A stretch of 64,000 bases of DNA, taken from NCBI GenBank assembly GCA_910589185.1, contig CAJUSU010000003.1, forward strand, positions 22,095 to 86,094. The letters run 5' to 3'. The first letter of the stretch is position 1; every line of letters begins with the position of its first letter. The stretch comes from an uncultured Clostridia bacterium. GTDB lineage: Bacteria > Bacillota > Clostridia > TANB77 > CAG-508. Below, one piece after another: positions 34,916-42,977 of this stretch. The notes below the pieces were generated by a model that was given only the letters and a program-made list of their open reading frames with translations, had not been told where the DNA came from and made no database searches. The translations under genes were made by a program, and so were the position numbers.

Positions 34916-36424
34916 TTATATCATTGTTTTTAATTTTTTTCTATCAATCTTACCATTTGCATTATACGGCATTCTATCTAAACAATGTATTTCATTCGGA
35001 CACATATATTTTGGTAATCGCTTTCCTGCTTGTTCTAATAAGTCCTTTTCTTCTAATTTATCCCCTTGATAAAATAAAACAATTTTATCTGTTTTTTCAT
35101 CATATACACTAGCACAAGCTATGATATTGTCAATAGCATTGATAGCTGTTTCTATTTCACCAAGTTCAATACGATATCCCATATGCTTAATTTGAAAGTC
35201 TTTTCTAGAGAGATAAATCAGTTCTCCTCTTCCATTTTCTTTAACGATATCTCCTGTTCTATAAATAATCTCTGGATAACTTTGATTTAAAGGGTTTTGT
35301 ACAAACACTTTCTGCGTTTGTACAGGGTTATTATAATACCCCTGTGCCAAGAAACTTCCCCTAACGCAAAGTTCACCTTCTTCTCCGTTTTTCGCTTCAG
35401 TTCCATCTTCTTTCACAATCATTACATTGCAATTATCACAGTGCTTTCCGATGGGAATACTTTCTGTATTTGCAAATTTTCTATCCACAATATAATAAGT
35501 GCAAATATCTGTAGTTTCAGTTGGTCCAAACAAATTGGCAAATAATGCTTTTGGAAAGTGTTCTATCCACATATTAAGTTGCTTTGTTGGCATTACTTCT
35601 CCTGCAAATAATATTTTTTCTAAATATGGTAATTTAACTTCTTCTAAAGCTTTTAAATTTGCTACAATACATAGTGCTGACGGAACCCAATAAATTGTGT
35701 TTACTTTCTTTTCGTCTAAATATTGTAACAATTTTACAGGAAATGAAAAATACATTTTAGGGATAATATAAAAAGTAGCACCAGATAAAATTGTGGTAAA
35801 AATGTCTGTAATTGACATGCTAAAATAAAATGGAGTTTGGCTTCCCCAAATAGTGTTTTCATTAATATCAAAAGTTTCTTTAGCCCAGTGAGCATAAGCT
35901 ATTACTGCTTTATGGCTAATCACCGTTCCTTTCGGAACACCTGTTGAACCCGACGTAAATAAAATATACATTGTATCTGTGTCTATCATTTTGCTTCTAA
36001 TTTTTTCTAATCTTTCTTGTTGTATCTCTATTTCTATCATTTGTTCATATGTATATATTCTTTGATTTTCTGTTGCAATTTCTTTCGCTTTTGTTTCATT
36101 CTTTTGGTCTGTTATAATTGCAACTGGATTTAAGGTATCTAGAATTGAAGCTAACCTTTCATTGGGCGATTTCACATCTAAAATCGTATAGAAATTTCCA
36201 CTATATAGCACTCCCATCATAGCTTCTAAGCAAGCTACACTTTTATCTAGTAAAATAGCAATTGGCTGATTCATTTTCTCTATATTACTTAAGTTACTTC
36301 CTATTTTTTGGCTATTCTTTAAAAAATCAGAATAAGTAACCTCTCTATTTACATCTGCAAAAGCAGTCTTATTAGCATACTTTTTTGCTGTTTGTTCTAA
36401 ATACTGTAAAATATTCTTTTTCAT
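34916..36424 (-). CDS. dltA: D-alanine--carrier protein ligase (DltA-like)
   Basis: A 502-aa adenylation enzyme that activates an amino acid with ATP and loads it onto the carrier encoded next. Motifs: TMYILFTSGSTGVPKGTVISH, NLFGPTETTDICTYY, IYRTGDIVKENGRGE, HMGYRIELGEIE and the catalytic Lys of YNANGKIDRKKL at the end. Length equals typical DltA. D-Ala is the expected substrate, but the binding-pocket residues cannot be checked by eye. It follows the rRNA methyltransferase by 12 bases with GGAGAG upstream of the ATG, and leads the dltACB-SGNH order. Confidence 0.9.
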   Translation of the reverse strand: MKKNILQYLEQTAKKYANKTAFADVNREVTYSDFLKNSQKIGSNLSNIEKMNQPIAILLDKSVACLEAMMGVLYSGNFYTILDVKSPNERLASILDTLNPVAIITDQKNETKAKEIATENQRIYTYEQMIEIEIQQERLEKIRSKMIDTDTMYILFTSGSTGVPKGTVISHKAVIAYAHWAKETFDINENTIWGSQTPFYFSMSITDIFTTILSGATFYIIPKMYFSFPVKLLQYLDEKKVNTIYWVPSALCIVANLKALEEVKLPYLEKILFAGEVMPTKQLNMWIEHFPKALFANLFGPTETTDICTYYIVDRKFANTESIPIGKHCDNCNVMIVKEDGTEAKNGEEGELCVRGSFLAQGYYNNPVQTQKVFVQNPLNQSYPEIIYRTGDIVKENGRGELIYLSRKDFQIKHMGYRIELGEIETAINAIDNIIACASVYDEKTDKIVLFYQGDKLEEKDLLEQAGKRLPKYMCPNEIHCLDRMPYNANGKIDRKKLKTMI

Positions 36425-36436
36425 TTTTTCTCTCCA

Positions 36437-37369
36437 TTATTTGCCTTTTTGTAGCTTTGCCACAAAAAATCCCTCCATATTTTTAGAAGGCAATATTTTA
36501 ATAGCTTTTTGGGTATTCAATGTTTGCCCTTTTTCTACTTCTCTTAATTCGATACTAATATCTAATAATTTTAAGTCAAACTGTTCTAAAGCCCATTCTA
36601 AAATCTGTTCATTTTCTGCTAAGTTTAATGTACAGGTAGAGTATACCATTATTCCATTTGGTTTTAAAGCTTCATAAGAATTTCTTAATAATTTTCTTTG
36701 GATTTTTACTAGTTCTGCCACCTTTTTTTCTGACCAATTACGATATGTTTTGGCATCTGATGCTATGAAACGTCCTTCGCCACTGCAAGGAGTATCTAAT
36801 AATACTTTATCAAAAGTTTCTGGATATTTTGCTCCTATTCTTTCTCCATAATCATTGTTGACTGTTACTATACTTGCTCCTTGCGCTGTTACATTATATT
36901 GTAGTCTTTCACAGCGAATTTTATCTAATTCATTTGCTAAAATTTCACCTTTGTTTTGCATTATCGCTGCCATCTGCGTTGTTTTGCTTCCAGGTGCAGC
37001 CGTTAAGTCTAACACCCTTTCTCCCGATTTTGGACTTAATACTAGTGGTGGCACCATGCTAGATAAACTTTGTAAATAGATATATCCTTTTTCAAAAAGG
37101 TCTAATTTTTGAATTTCTTTTTCTGTTACATTTTTAATGATTAAGGCATCTTGATACCAAGGCACCCTCTCAAATTTAATGTTCTTTTCTTTAAAATCTC
37201 TCATTAAACTTTGAATATCATATTTTAAAGTATTTACTCTTAAGGTAGTATATCTTTCTCCTGCCATTCCTGCTAAAATTTTATCCACTGTTAAAGGAGA
37301 AAACAGCTCATATAGATTTTCTATAAAAACTTGTGGCAATTTTCGTTTTACTTCTAATACAGATAACAT
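36437..37369 (-). CDS. rRNA m5C methyltransferase, RsmF/NOL1-NOP2-Sun family
   Basis: A 310-aa SAM-dependent RNA cytosine-C5 methyltransferase. SAM-binding LDLTAAPGSKTTQMA, the catalytic Cys motif LLDTPCSGEGRF and the second Cys in VYSTCTLNLAENE are all present. It matches the catalytic part of the RsmF/YebU group but lacks the C-terminal RNA-binding half of the longer E. coli protein. Expected role: 16S rRNA methylation. It sits ahead of the dlt cluster, probably only by transcription. ATG with AGGGAG upstream. Confidence 0.85.
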   Translation of the reverse strand: MLSVLEVKRKLPQVFIENLYELFSPLTVDKILAGMAGERYTTLRVNTLKYDIQSLMRDFKEKNIKFERVPWYQDALIIKNVTEKEIQKLDLFEKGYIYLQSLSSMVPPLVLSPKSGERVLDLTAAPGSKTTQMAAIMQNKGEILANELDKIRCERLQYNVTAQGASIVTVNNDYGERIGAKYPETFDKVLLDTPCSGEGRFIASDAKTYRNWSEKKVAELVKIQRKLLRNSYEALKPNGIMVYSTCTLNLAENEQILEWALEQFDLKLLDISIELREVEKGQTLNTQKAIKILPSKNMEGFFVAKLQKGK

Positions 37370-37422
37370 CTTTTTCTCCCTCTATCCTTATAGTGTCATT
37401 TTTTCTAAAAAGGTTTCATATT

Positions 37423-37965
37423 TTACTCGCTTTTTTGTTTTTCTTTTAACAAATCTCTAATTTCCTCTAGAAGAACAATATCTTCACTCTTCTTAGGTGG
37501 TTCTTCTACTTTTTCTTTTTTCTCTTCATGTTTCAGTTTTTCAAACAATCGAACCATTGTAAAAATGCAAATAGCAATAATTAGGAAATCTATAATTGTC
37601 TGAATAAAGGATCCATAAGCCACTTTAGAGTTTCCTATTTCCAATGTTAAATTTGAAAAATCTAATCCACCAATGATAATACCAATTAATGGTGTGATAA
37701 TATCATTTACTAAACTAGTTACAATCTTTCCAAAAGCTCCTCCGACAATAACACCAACTGCCATGTCAACTACATTTCCTCTAGAAATGAACCTTTTAAA
37801 TTCGCTTGCTTCTTTTTTCATTTTTTTTAAGTTTTTTTCTGCTAATTGTTCTAGTTCTTTTTTCCTTGTTTCTGTTTGTTCTTCTTTCTCTCTATCACTA
37901 TTTCTTTCAGTTTCTTTTTGTTCTATTTCCTCTATTGTCTTCTCTCTTATTTCATTTTCTTCCAT
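37423..37965 (-). CDS. mscL: Large-conductance mechanosensitive channel with long charged N-terminus
   Basis: A 180-aa MscL. The channel core starts near residue 55: FKRFISRGNVVDMAVGVIVG, then KIVTSLVNDIITPLIG, the second helix FIQTIIDFLIIAICIFTMV, and the C-terminal helix LLEEIRDLL. MscL opens under membrane tension to release solutes. Ordinary MscL proteins (about 130-150 aa) begin right at the FKRF segment. Here about 52 residues precede it, almost all Glu, Lys, Arg, Gln and Thr, predicted to form a charged helix in the cytosol. The upstream ATG has GCAAGGAG, whereas the internal Met near residue 49 has none, so the extension appears real. Confidence 0.92.
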   Translation of the reverse strand: MEENEIREKTIEEIEQKETERNSDREKEEQTETRKKELEQLAEKNLKKMKKEASEFKRFISRGNVVDMAVGVIVGGAFGKIVTSLVNDIITPLIGIIIGGLDFSNLTLEIGNSKVAYGSFIQTIIDFLIIAICIFTMVRLFEKLKHEEKKEKVEEPPKKSEDIVLLEEIRDLLKEKQKSE

Positions 37966-37968
37966 CTT

Positions 37969-38532
37969 TTACTCCTTGCAATACTCATTTATTTTATCTT
38001 CATCTTCCCTCATTGCTAAAATTGTTTTTTCAAATAAAGTATCTAATTCCCAACCTAACATTTCAGCTCCTTGCTTAATCACATCTCTTGAACAACCTGC
38101 TGCAAATTTTTTATCTTTAAACTTCTTTTTAAGACTTGATACCTCCATATCCTTAGTGCTTTTAGAAGGTCTCATTTTAGTAGCAGCCCAAATTAAACCT
38201 GTTAATTCATCTGTCGCAAACAAAATCTTTTCCATAATATGCTCTGGTTTCACATCAGAACATAGACCATACCCATGGCTACAAATAGAGTGTATAATAT
38301 TATCTTCTACACCATTTTCTTTTAACAATTCTACACATTTTATGCAATGTTCTTCTGGGTACATTTCAAAGTCTACATCATGAAGCAATCCTACTATTCC
38401 CCAGTATTCTACATCTTCATTCATTTCTTTTGCAAAATATTTCATAACACCTTCTACTGTTAAGGCATGTCTAATATGAAATTCCTCTTGATTATATTTT
38501 TTTAAAATCTCAAAAGCTTTTTCTCTATTCAT
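37969..38532 (-). CDS. HD-domain phosphohydrolase
   Basis: A 187-aa cytosolic protein with an HD metal-binding domain: FHIRHALTVEGVMKYFA, GLLHDVDFEMYPEEH (the HD pair) and IHSICSHGYG, ending with LTGLIWAATKMRP. This matches a widespread group of HDIG-type hydrolases of unknown substrate. It overlaps the upstream NUDIX gene by eight bases and is three bases from mscL, so the three are co-transcribed. ATG with TAGGAGG upstream. Confidence 0.82.
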   Translation of the reverse strand: MNREKAFEILKKYNQEEFHIRHALTVEGVMKYFAKEMNEDVEYWGIVGLLHDVDFEMYPEEHCIKCVELLKENGVEDNIIHSICSHGYGLCSDVKPEHIMEKILFATDELTGLIWAATKMRPSKSTKDMEVSSLKKKFKDKKFAAGCSRDVIKQGAEMLGWELDTLFEKTILAMREDEDKINEYCKE

Positions 38533-38947
38533 TTTCGTTTCCTCCTACTTTTTTAAATTCTTCTACTTGGCGAACCATATGTCCAATATTACCTTCTCCT
38601 GCAAATTTGTTATAGTCAAAGAAATTTTCTTGTTTATCCATCCATTGCAAATGATTGACTTCTTCTACCAAAGCTACATCTTTATTCAATTTTCCATAAA
38701 AAACTTCTAATTCATAATCTTCAAACGGATATTGGAAATTCATTAAGTGTGAAAGTGAAATGTCTTGGTTCGTAATTCCTGTTTCTTCTTGTAATTCTCT
38801 ATATGCTGCATGCAATTCTTCTTCATTTTGTTCTACTTTTCCACCAACTAGGTTAAACTTCCCTTTAAAAGGCTCTTTTGCTCTTTGACACATCAATATC
38901 TTGTCCTCGTTTTGATTGTACACTAATATTAGATTTAATTTTTTCAT
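38525..38947 (-). CDS. NUDIX hydrolase, 8-oxo-dGTP diphosphatase-like
   Basis: A 140-aa protein with a full Nudix box GGKVEQNEEE ... RELQEETGI (about 35-57) and the preceding LMCQRAKEPFKGKFNLVGG. Size and motif spacing resemble MutT-type enzymes that clear oxidised nucleotides, though substrates of such proteins vary. First gene of a small operon with the HD protein and mscL, driven by the promoter at 38982-39011. ATG with GGAGTG upstream. Confidence 0.85.
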   Translation of the reverse strand: MKKLNLILVYNQNEDKILMCQRAKEPFKGKFNLVGGKVEQNEEELHAAYRELQEETGITNQDISLSHLMNFQYPFEDYELEVFYGKLNKDVALVEEVNHLQWMDKQENFFDYNKFAGEGNIGHMVRQVEEFKKVGGNENE

Positions 38948-38981
38948 AGCTTACACTCCAATAATTCAAATTAATAATTGC

Positions 38982-39011
38982 ATTATATCACAACCTTTAT
39001 AAAATTGTCTA
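38982..39011 (-). promoter_or_regulatory. Promoter of the NUDIX-HD-mscL operon
   Basis: TAGACA (39006-39011) and TATAAT (38982-38987) on the minus strand, 18 bases apart, with a TG extension of the -10. Confidence 0.65.
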
Positions 39012-39057
39012 TTCTTACTATTTATTACACAAATCACTTCTGTTTTGTAAAAATTAA

Positions 39058-39066
39058 TGATATAAT
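39058..39066 (+). promoter_or_regulatory. Extended -10 promoter of the membrane protein gene
   Basis: TGATATAAT, with the -10 at 39061-39066, about 32 bases ahead of the start at 39098. No clear -35. Divergent from the promoter at 38982-39011. Confidence 0.55.
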
Positions 39067-39097
39067 AAAACAAAATATTAAAAGGAGAAATAAATTT

Positions 39098-39814
39098 ATG
39101 AATAAATCACACAAAACATTGTTCATTTTCTTAATAGTACTACTTTTATCTTATAACTTATCTGAGTCTTTTCTTACTATTTATTGCCATACTTTTTGCA
39201 AAGAGACAATAGAAATTATTGTAATAAGAGCCATTCCATTATTAATACTACTACTATGTTACCTTACTAATATTCGTTTTTCTAGTAAATTATCTATCAA
39301 TTATTTATATTTATTCATTAGTATTGTAAGTTTCCTCATTGCAAAAATGCATATACTTTTCTATCTTTATCTATTAATAGACCCTGTTGACAATCTTTTT
39401 CTATTGATCATGAATATTATCTCAGCAATTTTTATGGTATTAACATTTTTTAAAAACTTTAAAAGGAAAGAAGGTAGCATTGTTTTTCTATTTTTAATAG
39501 TACCTATATTTCTAATTTTGCAACTAATATTTGAAATGAAAACTTTTGGTATATCTCCTTCTTATTCTTATACTAACCCTAATAGATATGAATTCGTAAA
39601 ATACCACTATTTTTCCGCAAAAGAATTTTCTTATTTACCAGATAGAATACCAGAGGATGCTACTAATATTATTTTTCATTATAATTCCTATTCTTTATTT
39701 TCTCAAGATGAAGATTTATATTTAGAATATGATTCCCCTTCTATTCCAAATAGTGAACACCATATTAAATATGAAATCACAATTCCTTCTAAAGAAAACA
39801 GTGAAGTAGAGTAA
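39098..39814 (+). CDS. Membrane protein of unknown function
   Basis: A 238-aa protein with about five membrane helices in the first 155 residues (for example LFIFLIVLLLSYNL and FLIVPIFLILQLIFE), followed by a soluble, Tyr- and Ser-rich tail of about 80 residues (ISPSYSYTNPNRYEFVKYH). I recognise no family. The start is put at 39098, where AAAGGAG stands upstream; a longer reading starting at 38978 crosses the promoter. It is a single plus-strand gene between minus-strand operons, with its own promoter and terminator. Confidence 0.7.
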   Translation: MNKSHKTLFIFLIVLLLSYNLSESFLTIYCHTFCKETIEIIVIRAIPLLILLLCYLTNIRFSSKLSINYLYLFISIVSFLIAKMHILFYLYLLIDPVDNLFLLIMNIISAIFMVLTFFKNFKRKEGSIVFLFLIVPIFLILQLIFEMKTFGISPSYSYTNPNRYEFVKYHYFSAKEFSYLPDRIPEDATNIIFHYNSYSLFSQDEDLYLEYDSPSIPNSEHHIKYEITIPSKENSEVE

Positions 39815-39833
39815 TCTAATTTACTCCACTTCA
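39802..39833. terminator. Hairpin terminator between convergent genes
   Basis: Arms 39802-39814 and 39821-39833 (13 bp, one mismatch), loop of six, followed by TTTTTTC on the plus strand. The stop codon of the membrane protein lies in the left arm. Confidence 0.8.
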
Positions 39834-39839
39834 TTTTTT

Positions 39840-40619
39840 CTAATCGATATATTCAATTTTAGCTTCCTCTTTTAAGTACTCTTTATATTCATCTACTAAT
39901 TCAAATAATAAGCTAATATTTTGAGATTCAGTCTTGTTTTCTCTATATTGTTTACACTTTTTATTAAATGCCTCATTCTTTGTATTTAATTCACCTTTTC
40001 TTATAGCTTCATTAATATGAAGTGTCCATTTAGTTCCTATTTCTAGTCTTTTAATTTTAGCTATATGAAATTTCAAAAATTCGTCATAATCCATTTGAAA
40101 TGTATTCAAAGTACTATCCATCCCATCTTTGTCTTTAGCAAATTGTTTTTTTGTTCTTTCTTCAATCATTTTATTTTCTTCTTCTGTTAAAAATATGTTT
40201 CTCTGTTTTGCATCTTGCACAACAACATACTCCTTAATTGCCTCATTTGTAGCATCCTTTTTTTCTTGCTGTTCATTAAGTACTGTATTGTTAATTTGAA
40301 AATCTATATAAGCTATTTCCCTTTCAGTAATTTTTTCTCCATTGACAATCACTTTACACTTATCTGTTTTTCCATCCATTATTGTCCCCAATTCATTCGT
40401 TGCTGTATTTCTTTGTTCATTTGAAAAAAAATTACTGCTTTGTTGACTATCAAATCTGTTTTCTAAATTCAAATTTTCTTGTTCATCAACTATATTATTA
40501 CTCATATTATATGTTTTCTCTTTACTTCTTGATATTGTTTTACATATTAATATTATAAGCGCTGTCATTACTATTACTAATAAAATAATTATCCCTATAT
40601 ATCTTTTATCTTTTATCAT
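39840..40619 (-). CDS. Membrane-anchored protein with a SurA-N/PrsA-like helical domain
   Basis: A 259-aa protein with an N-terminal membrane helix (about 8-27), a polar, Asn/Gln/Ser-rich spacer (about 35-85) and a helical domain starting VIVNGEKITEREIAYIDF. That start, together with the charged helices after it (LTEEENKMIEER, DYDEFLKFHIAKIKRL), resembles the N-terminal half of SurA/PrsA-type chaperones. No peptidyl-prolyl isomerase domain is visible. Function is unknown; it may assist an exported protein, possibly the SH3-domain protein encoded 23 bases upstream in the same operon. ATG with AAAGGAGG upstream. Confidence 0.6.
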   Translation of the reverse strand: MIKDKRYIGIIILLVIVMTALIILICKTISRSKEKTYNMSNNIVDEQENLNLENRFDSQQSSNFFSNEQRNTATNELGTIMDGKTDKCKVIVNGEKITEREIAYIDFQINNTVLNEQQEKKDATNEAIKEYVVVQDAKQRNIFLTEEENKMIEERTKKQFAKDKDGMDSTLNTFQMDYDEFLKFHIAKIKRLEIGTKWTLHINEAIRKGELNTKNEAFNKKCKQYRENKTESQNISLLFELVDEYKEYLKEEAKIEYID

Positions 40620-40642
40620 CTTCTATCCTCCTTTAATATTAT

Positions 40643-42817
40643 CTATATATTTTCTATTTCGTATTTTCCCGTTACTTTCATATCATTTTTGTTCCAAATC
40701 ACCTTGCATTTAATCCAACCATAATTAGTATAATTTCTTGCAAATCCTGCATTATGCATTACATACAAATATTCTGGAAGTATGTCAGCAATATTTCCTA
40801 GTACATTTCCTTGAAATAATGTTGAATAATCTTTGTCCGTTTGAGGATCCCAATCATAATAATCATCTATTTCATACCTTACCTTCATTTGGTAATCATC
40901 TTTAATTCTTGTAACAATATATTCCATCTTTATCCTATATAGATGTAATGTCAAAAACCAATCTTTGCTTGTTTCTTCAGTAGCTTCTCCTGAATCTTCT
41001 ATCACATTACAAAAAGTTATTGGTGTATTTTCTACAATATTCAGTTCTTCGGATACTTTTATAGCATTCTTAATATTTTCGTTCAGCTTTTTTTCCATAG
41101 ATTTGCTTTCCCCCATAGCATTTATTAATATGATATTTCGCCTTGTATGTCCTTCTTTATAAATACCACCTTCATCTTTAACACTAAGACTAGTTTTTCC
41201 ACTCTCTTTTTGCGTTAAAAAATATTCTAATGCAGAACCAGCATTTGGATATATCGCTTGCAATCCTCTTGCTCCCTCTAGGATAATAGCCTTTTGACTT
41301 AATAATGTTGGATATAATATCGCAATATCACCTGGTTTCATACTATTATACATTTCCTCTGCTCTTTTTATATTTTCATAATTACTTTGTGTCGTAGCTA
41401 TATCATTCCAACCAATATCCGTTTTATAACATATCCCTTTATTGTCATAAATACATTGCCCAAGTATTTTGTTCTTTCCACAATAAATTTCTTGATTTGT
41501 TGTTATACAATTATTTTGGAATTTATCTTTTTTTATTAATATTGTATTTCCAAGTACAACATTCTTTTGCATTTCTATTTTTCCATTAGATTTTATTGTT
41601 ACCATTAAAACATTACTTGGATTATTTAGGCGATAATCTTCTCCACTTTCTGCAACATTAAATTTAGTTACACTATAGCAAATTCTCATATTATAATTGT
41701 TATCTACAGTAGCAATATAATATAAGTAATCCTTCATATTTATTCCATAGCTCAAAGTTGGAAAGTATACATTATACATTTTAGTTGATATTCCATAAAT
41801 ACTATGCTTAAATGTTATATTTTCATATTCTTCTTTTGTTACTATTTCTAAATTGTCAGAAAAAACATAACCCTCTTTTCCATTACATAATACTATTTTA
41901 TCCCATACATGTCCATTTTTCTCATTTATTTTGTGATTTGTTCTCTTTACAATATCCTTTTCTTCTAAGGCCATCATTTCATTGTAATTAAGAGCTGGTT
42001 TCTCGTATACTATTGTTTTTTTATTTACCTTTACTATTTCATTGCAATTTTTCCCATCCTCATTATTTGCATCATACTCATAGCCACAATTCTTACTAAA
42101 AATCTTTTCTTTTGTATTTCCTAATAAGATATCTTGATTTGCAAATTTACATGTAATTACCGAACTATTTTCCTTTATCATTACTGTCTGTATATCTCTA
42201 TCTAAAACAAGCTTGCCATTCATCGACACTTTTCCATTTTTCCACACTACAACCACAAATATTGCTTTTGGATTACAAACTCTATAATTACCATTTGATT
42301 CGTTGCATTTAAACCTTTCTGTACCATAATAAATCGTCATATATGATTTTTCGTTACTCTCTCCTATCACATAATATGGATAGTCTTCGATATTTATATT
42401 ATAGACCTTAGTTGGAAGATATATATCATATGTTACTCCTTCATATTCAAATGTATTTTTTGAGTATTCTCCCTCTACAGTCATCTCTAAATTATCTGAA
42501 AATACATATCCTTCTTTACCATTACTTAATATTACTTTATCCCAAGTATGACCATCTGCTTCTCCTACTCCACTTTCAACCCTTTTTATCACACTGTTTT
42601 GTTCTAAGGTTGTTATCTTATTATAACTAGTTCCTATTCCCTCATATACATCTACCGTTTCTCCTACTTGCATAATTTCTTCTTCGTTTACCTGGTTCGT
42701 ATCATATTCTCCACCTTTAGATTTGCTAGTTCCTATACAGAAATATAACAAACCCATAAATAAAGTCACTACTACAACAAGTAAAAAATACTTTTTAGCA
42801 CAACATTTCCCCTTCAA
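40643..42817 (-). CDS. Membrane-anchored protein with two SH3b-type repeats, unknown function
   Basis: A 724-aa protein with an N-terminal membrane helix (about 9-28) and a large extracytoplasmic part. Two bacterial-SH3-like repeats are visible at about 50-115 and 260-330: each runs from a V-Y-E/P segment with a tyrosine and leucine pattern through ADGHTWDKVILSNGKEGYV or its partner NGHVWDKIVLCNGKEGYV to FSDNLE. A further repeated block (YDIYLPTKVYNINIEDYPYYV; MYNVYFPTLSYGINMKDYLYYI) follows each, so the unit of about 210 residues is duplicated. The last 250 residues match nothing I know. SH3b domains usually bind cell wall. TTG start with AGGAGG eight bases upstream. Confidence 0.65.
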   Translation of the reverse strand: MKGKCCAKKYFLLVVVVTLFMGLLYFCIGTSKSKGGEYDTNQVNEEEIMQVGETVDVYEGIGTSYNKITTLEQNSVIKRVESGVGEADGHTWDKVILSNGKEGYVFSDNLEMTVEGEYSKNTFEYEGVTYDIYLPTKVYNINIEDYPYYVIGESNEKSYMTIYYGTERFKCNESNGNYRVCNPKAIFVVVVWKNGKVSMNGKLVLDRDIQTVMIKENSSVITCKFANQDILLGNTKEKIFSKNCGYEYDANNEDGKNCNEIVKVNKKTIVYEKPALNYNEMMALEEKDIVKRTNHKINEKNGHVWDKIVLCNGKEGYVFSDNLEIVTKEEYENITFKHSIYGISTKMYNVYFPTLSYGINMKDYLYYIATVDNNYNMRICYSVTKFNVAESGEDYRLNNPSNVLMVTIKSNGKIEMQKNVVLGNTILIKKDKFQNNCITTNQEIYCGKNKILGQCIYDNKGICYKTDIGWNDIATTQSNYENIKRAEEMYNSMKPGDIAILYPTLLSQKAIILEGARGLQAIYPNAGSALEYFLTQKESGKTSLSVKDEGGIYKEGHTRRNIILINAMGESKSMEKKLNENIKNAIKVSEELNIVENTPITFCNVIEDSGEATEETSKDWFLTLHLYRIKMEYIVTRIKDDYQMKVRYEIDDYYDWDPQTDKDYSTLFQGNVLGNIADILPEYLYVMHNAGFARNYTNYGWIKCKVIWNKNDMKVTGKYEIENI

Positions 42818-42933
42818 TTTTAATTCCTCCTTTGTCTTTTTATTAATCTTATGTATATTATTTTATTGTATAGGCATATTTTATCATAGTGTATAAATAA
42901 AGTATATACCTTTTACCATTTTGTTGTATATAA

Positions 42934-42969
42934 AAAATGAAAGTAAACTTAAAAGTTTACTTTCATTTT
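42934..42969 (-). terminator. Terminator of the MATE-kinase gene
   Basis: Perfect 17-base arms (42934-42950 and 42953-42969), followed on the minus strand by a run of T. Just downstream of the stop at 42978. Confidence 0.85.
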
Positions 42970-42977
42970 ACTAGTCA

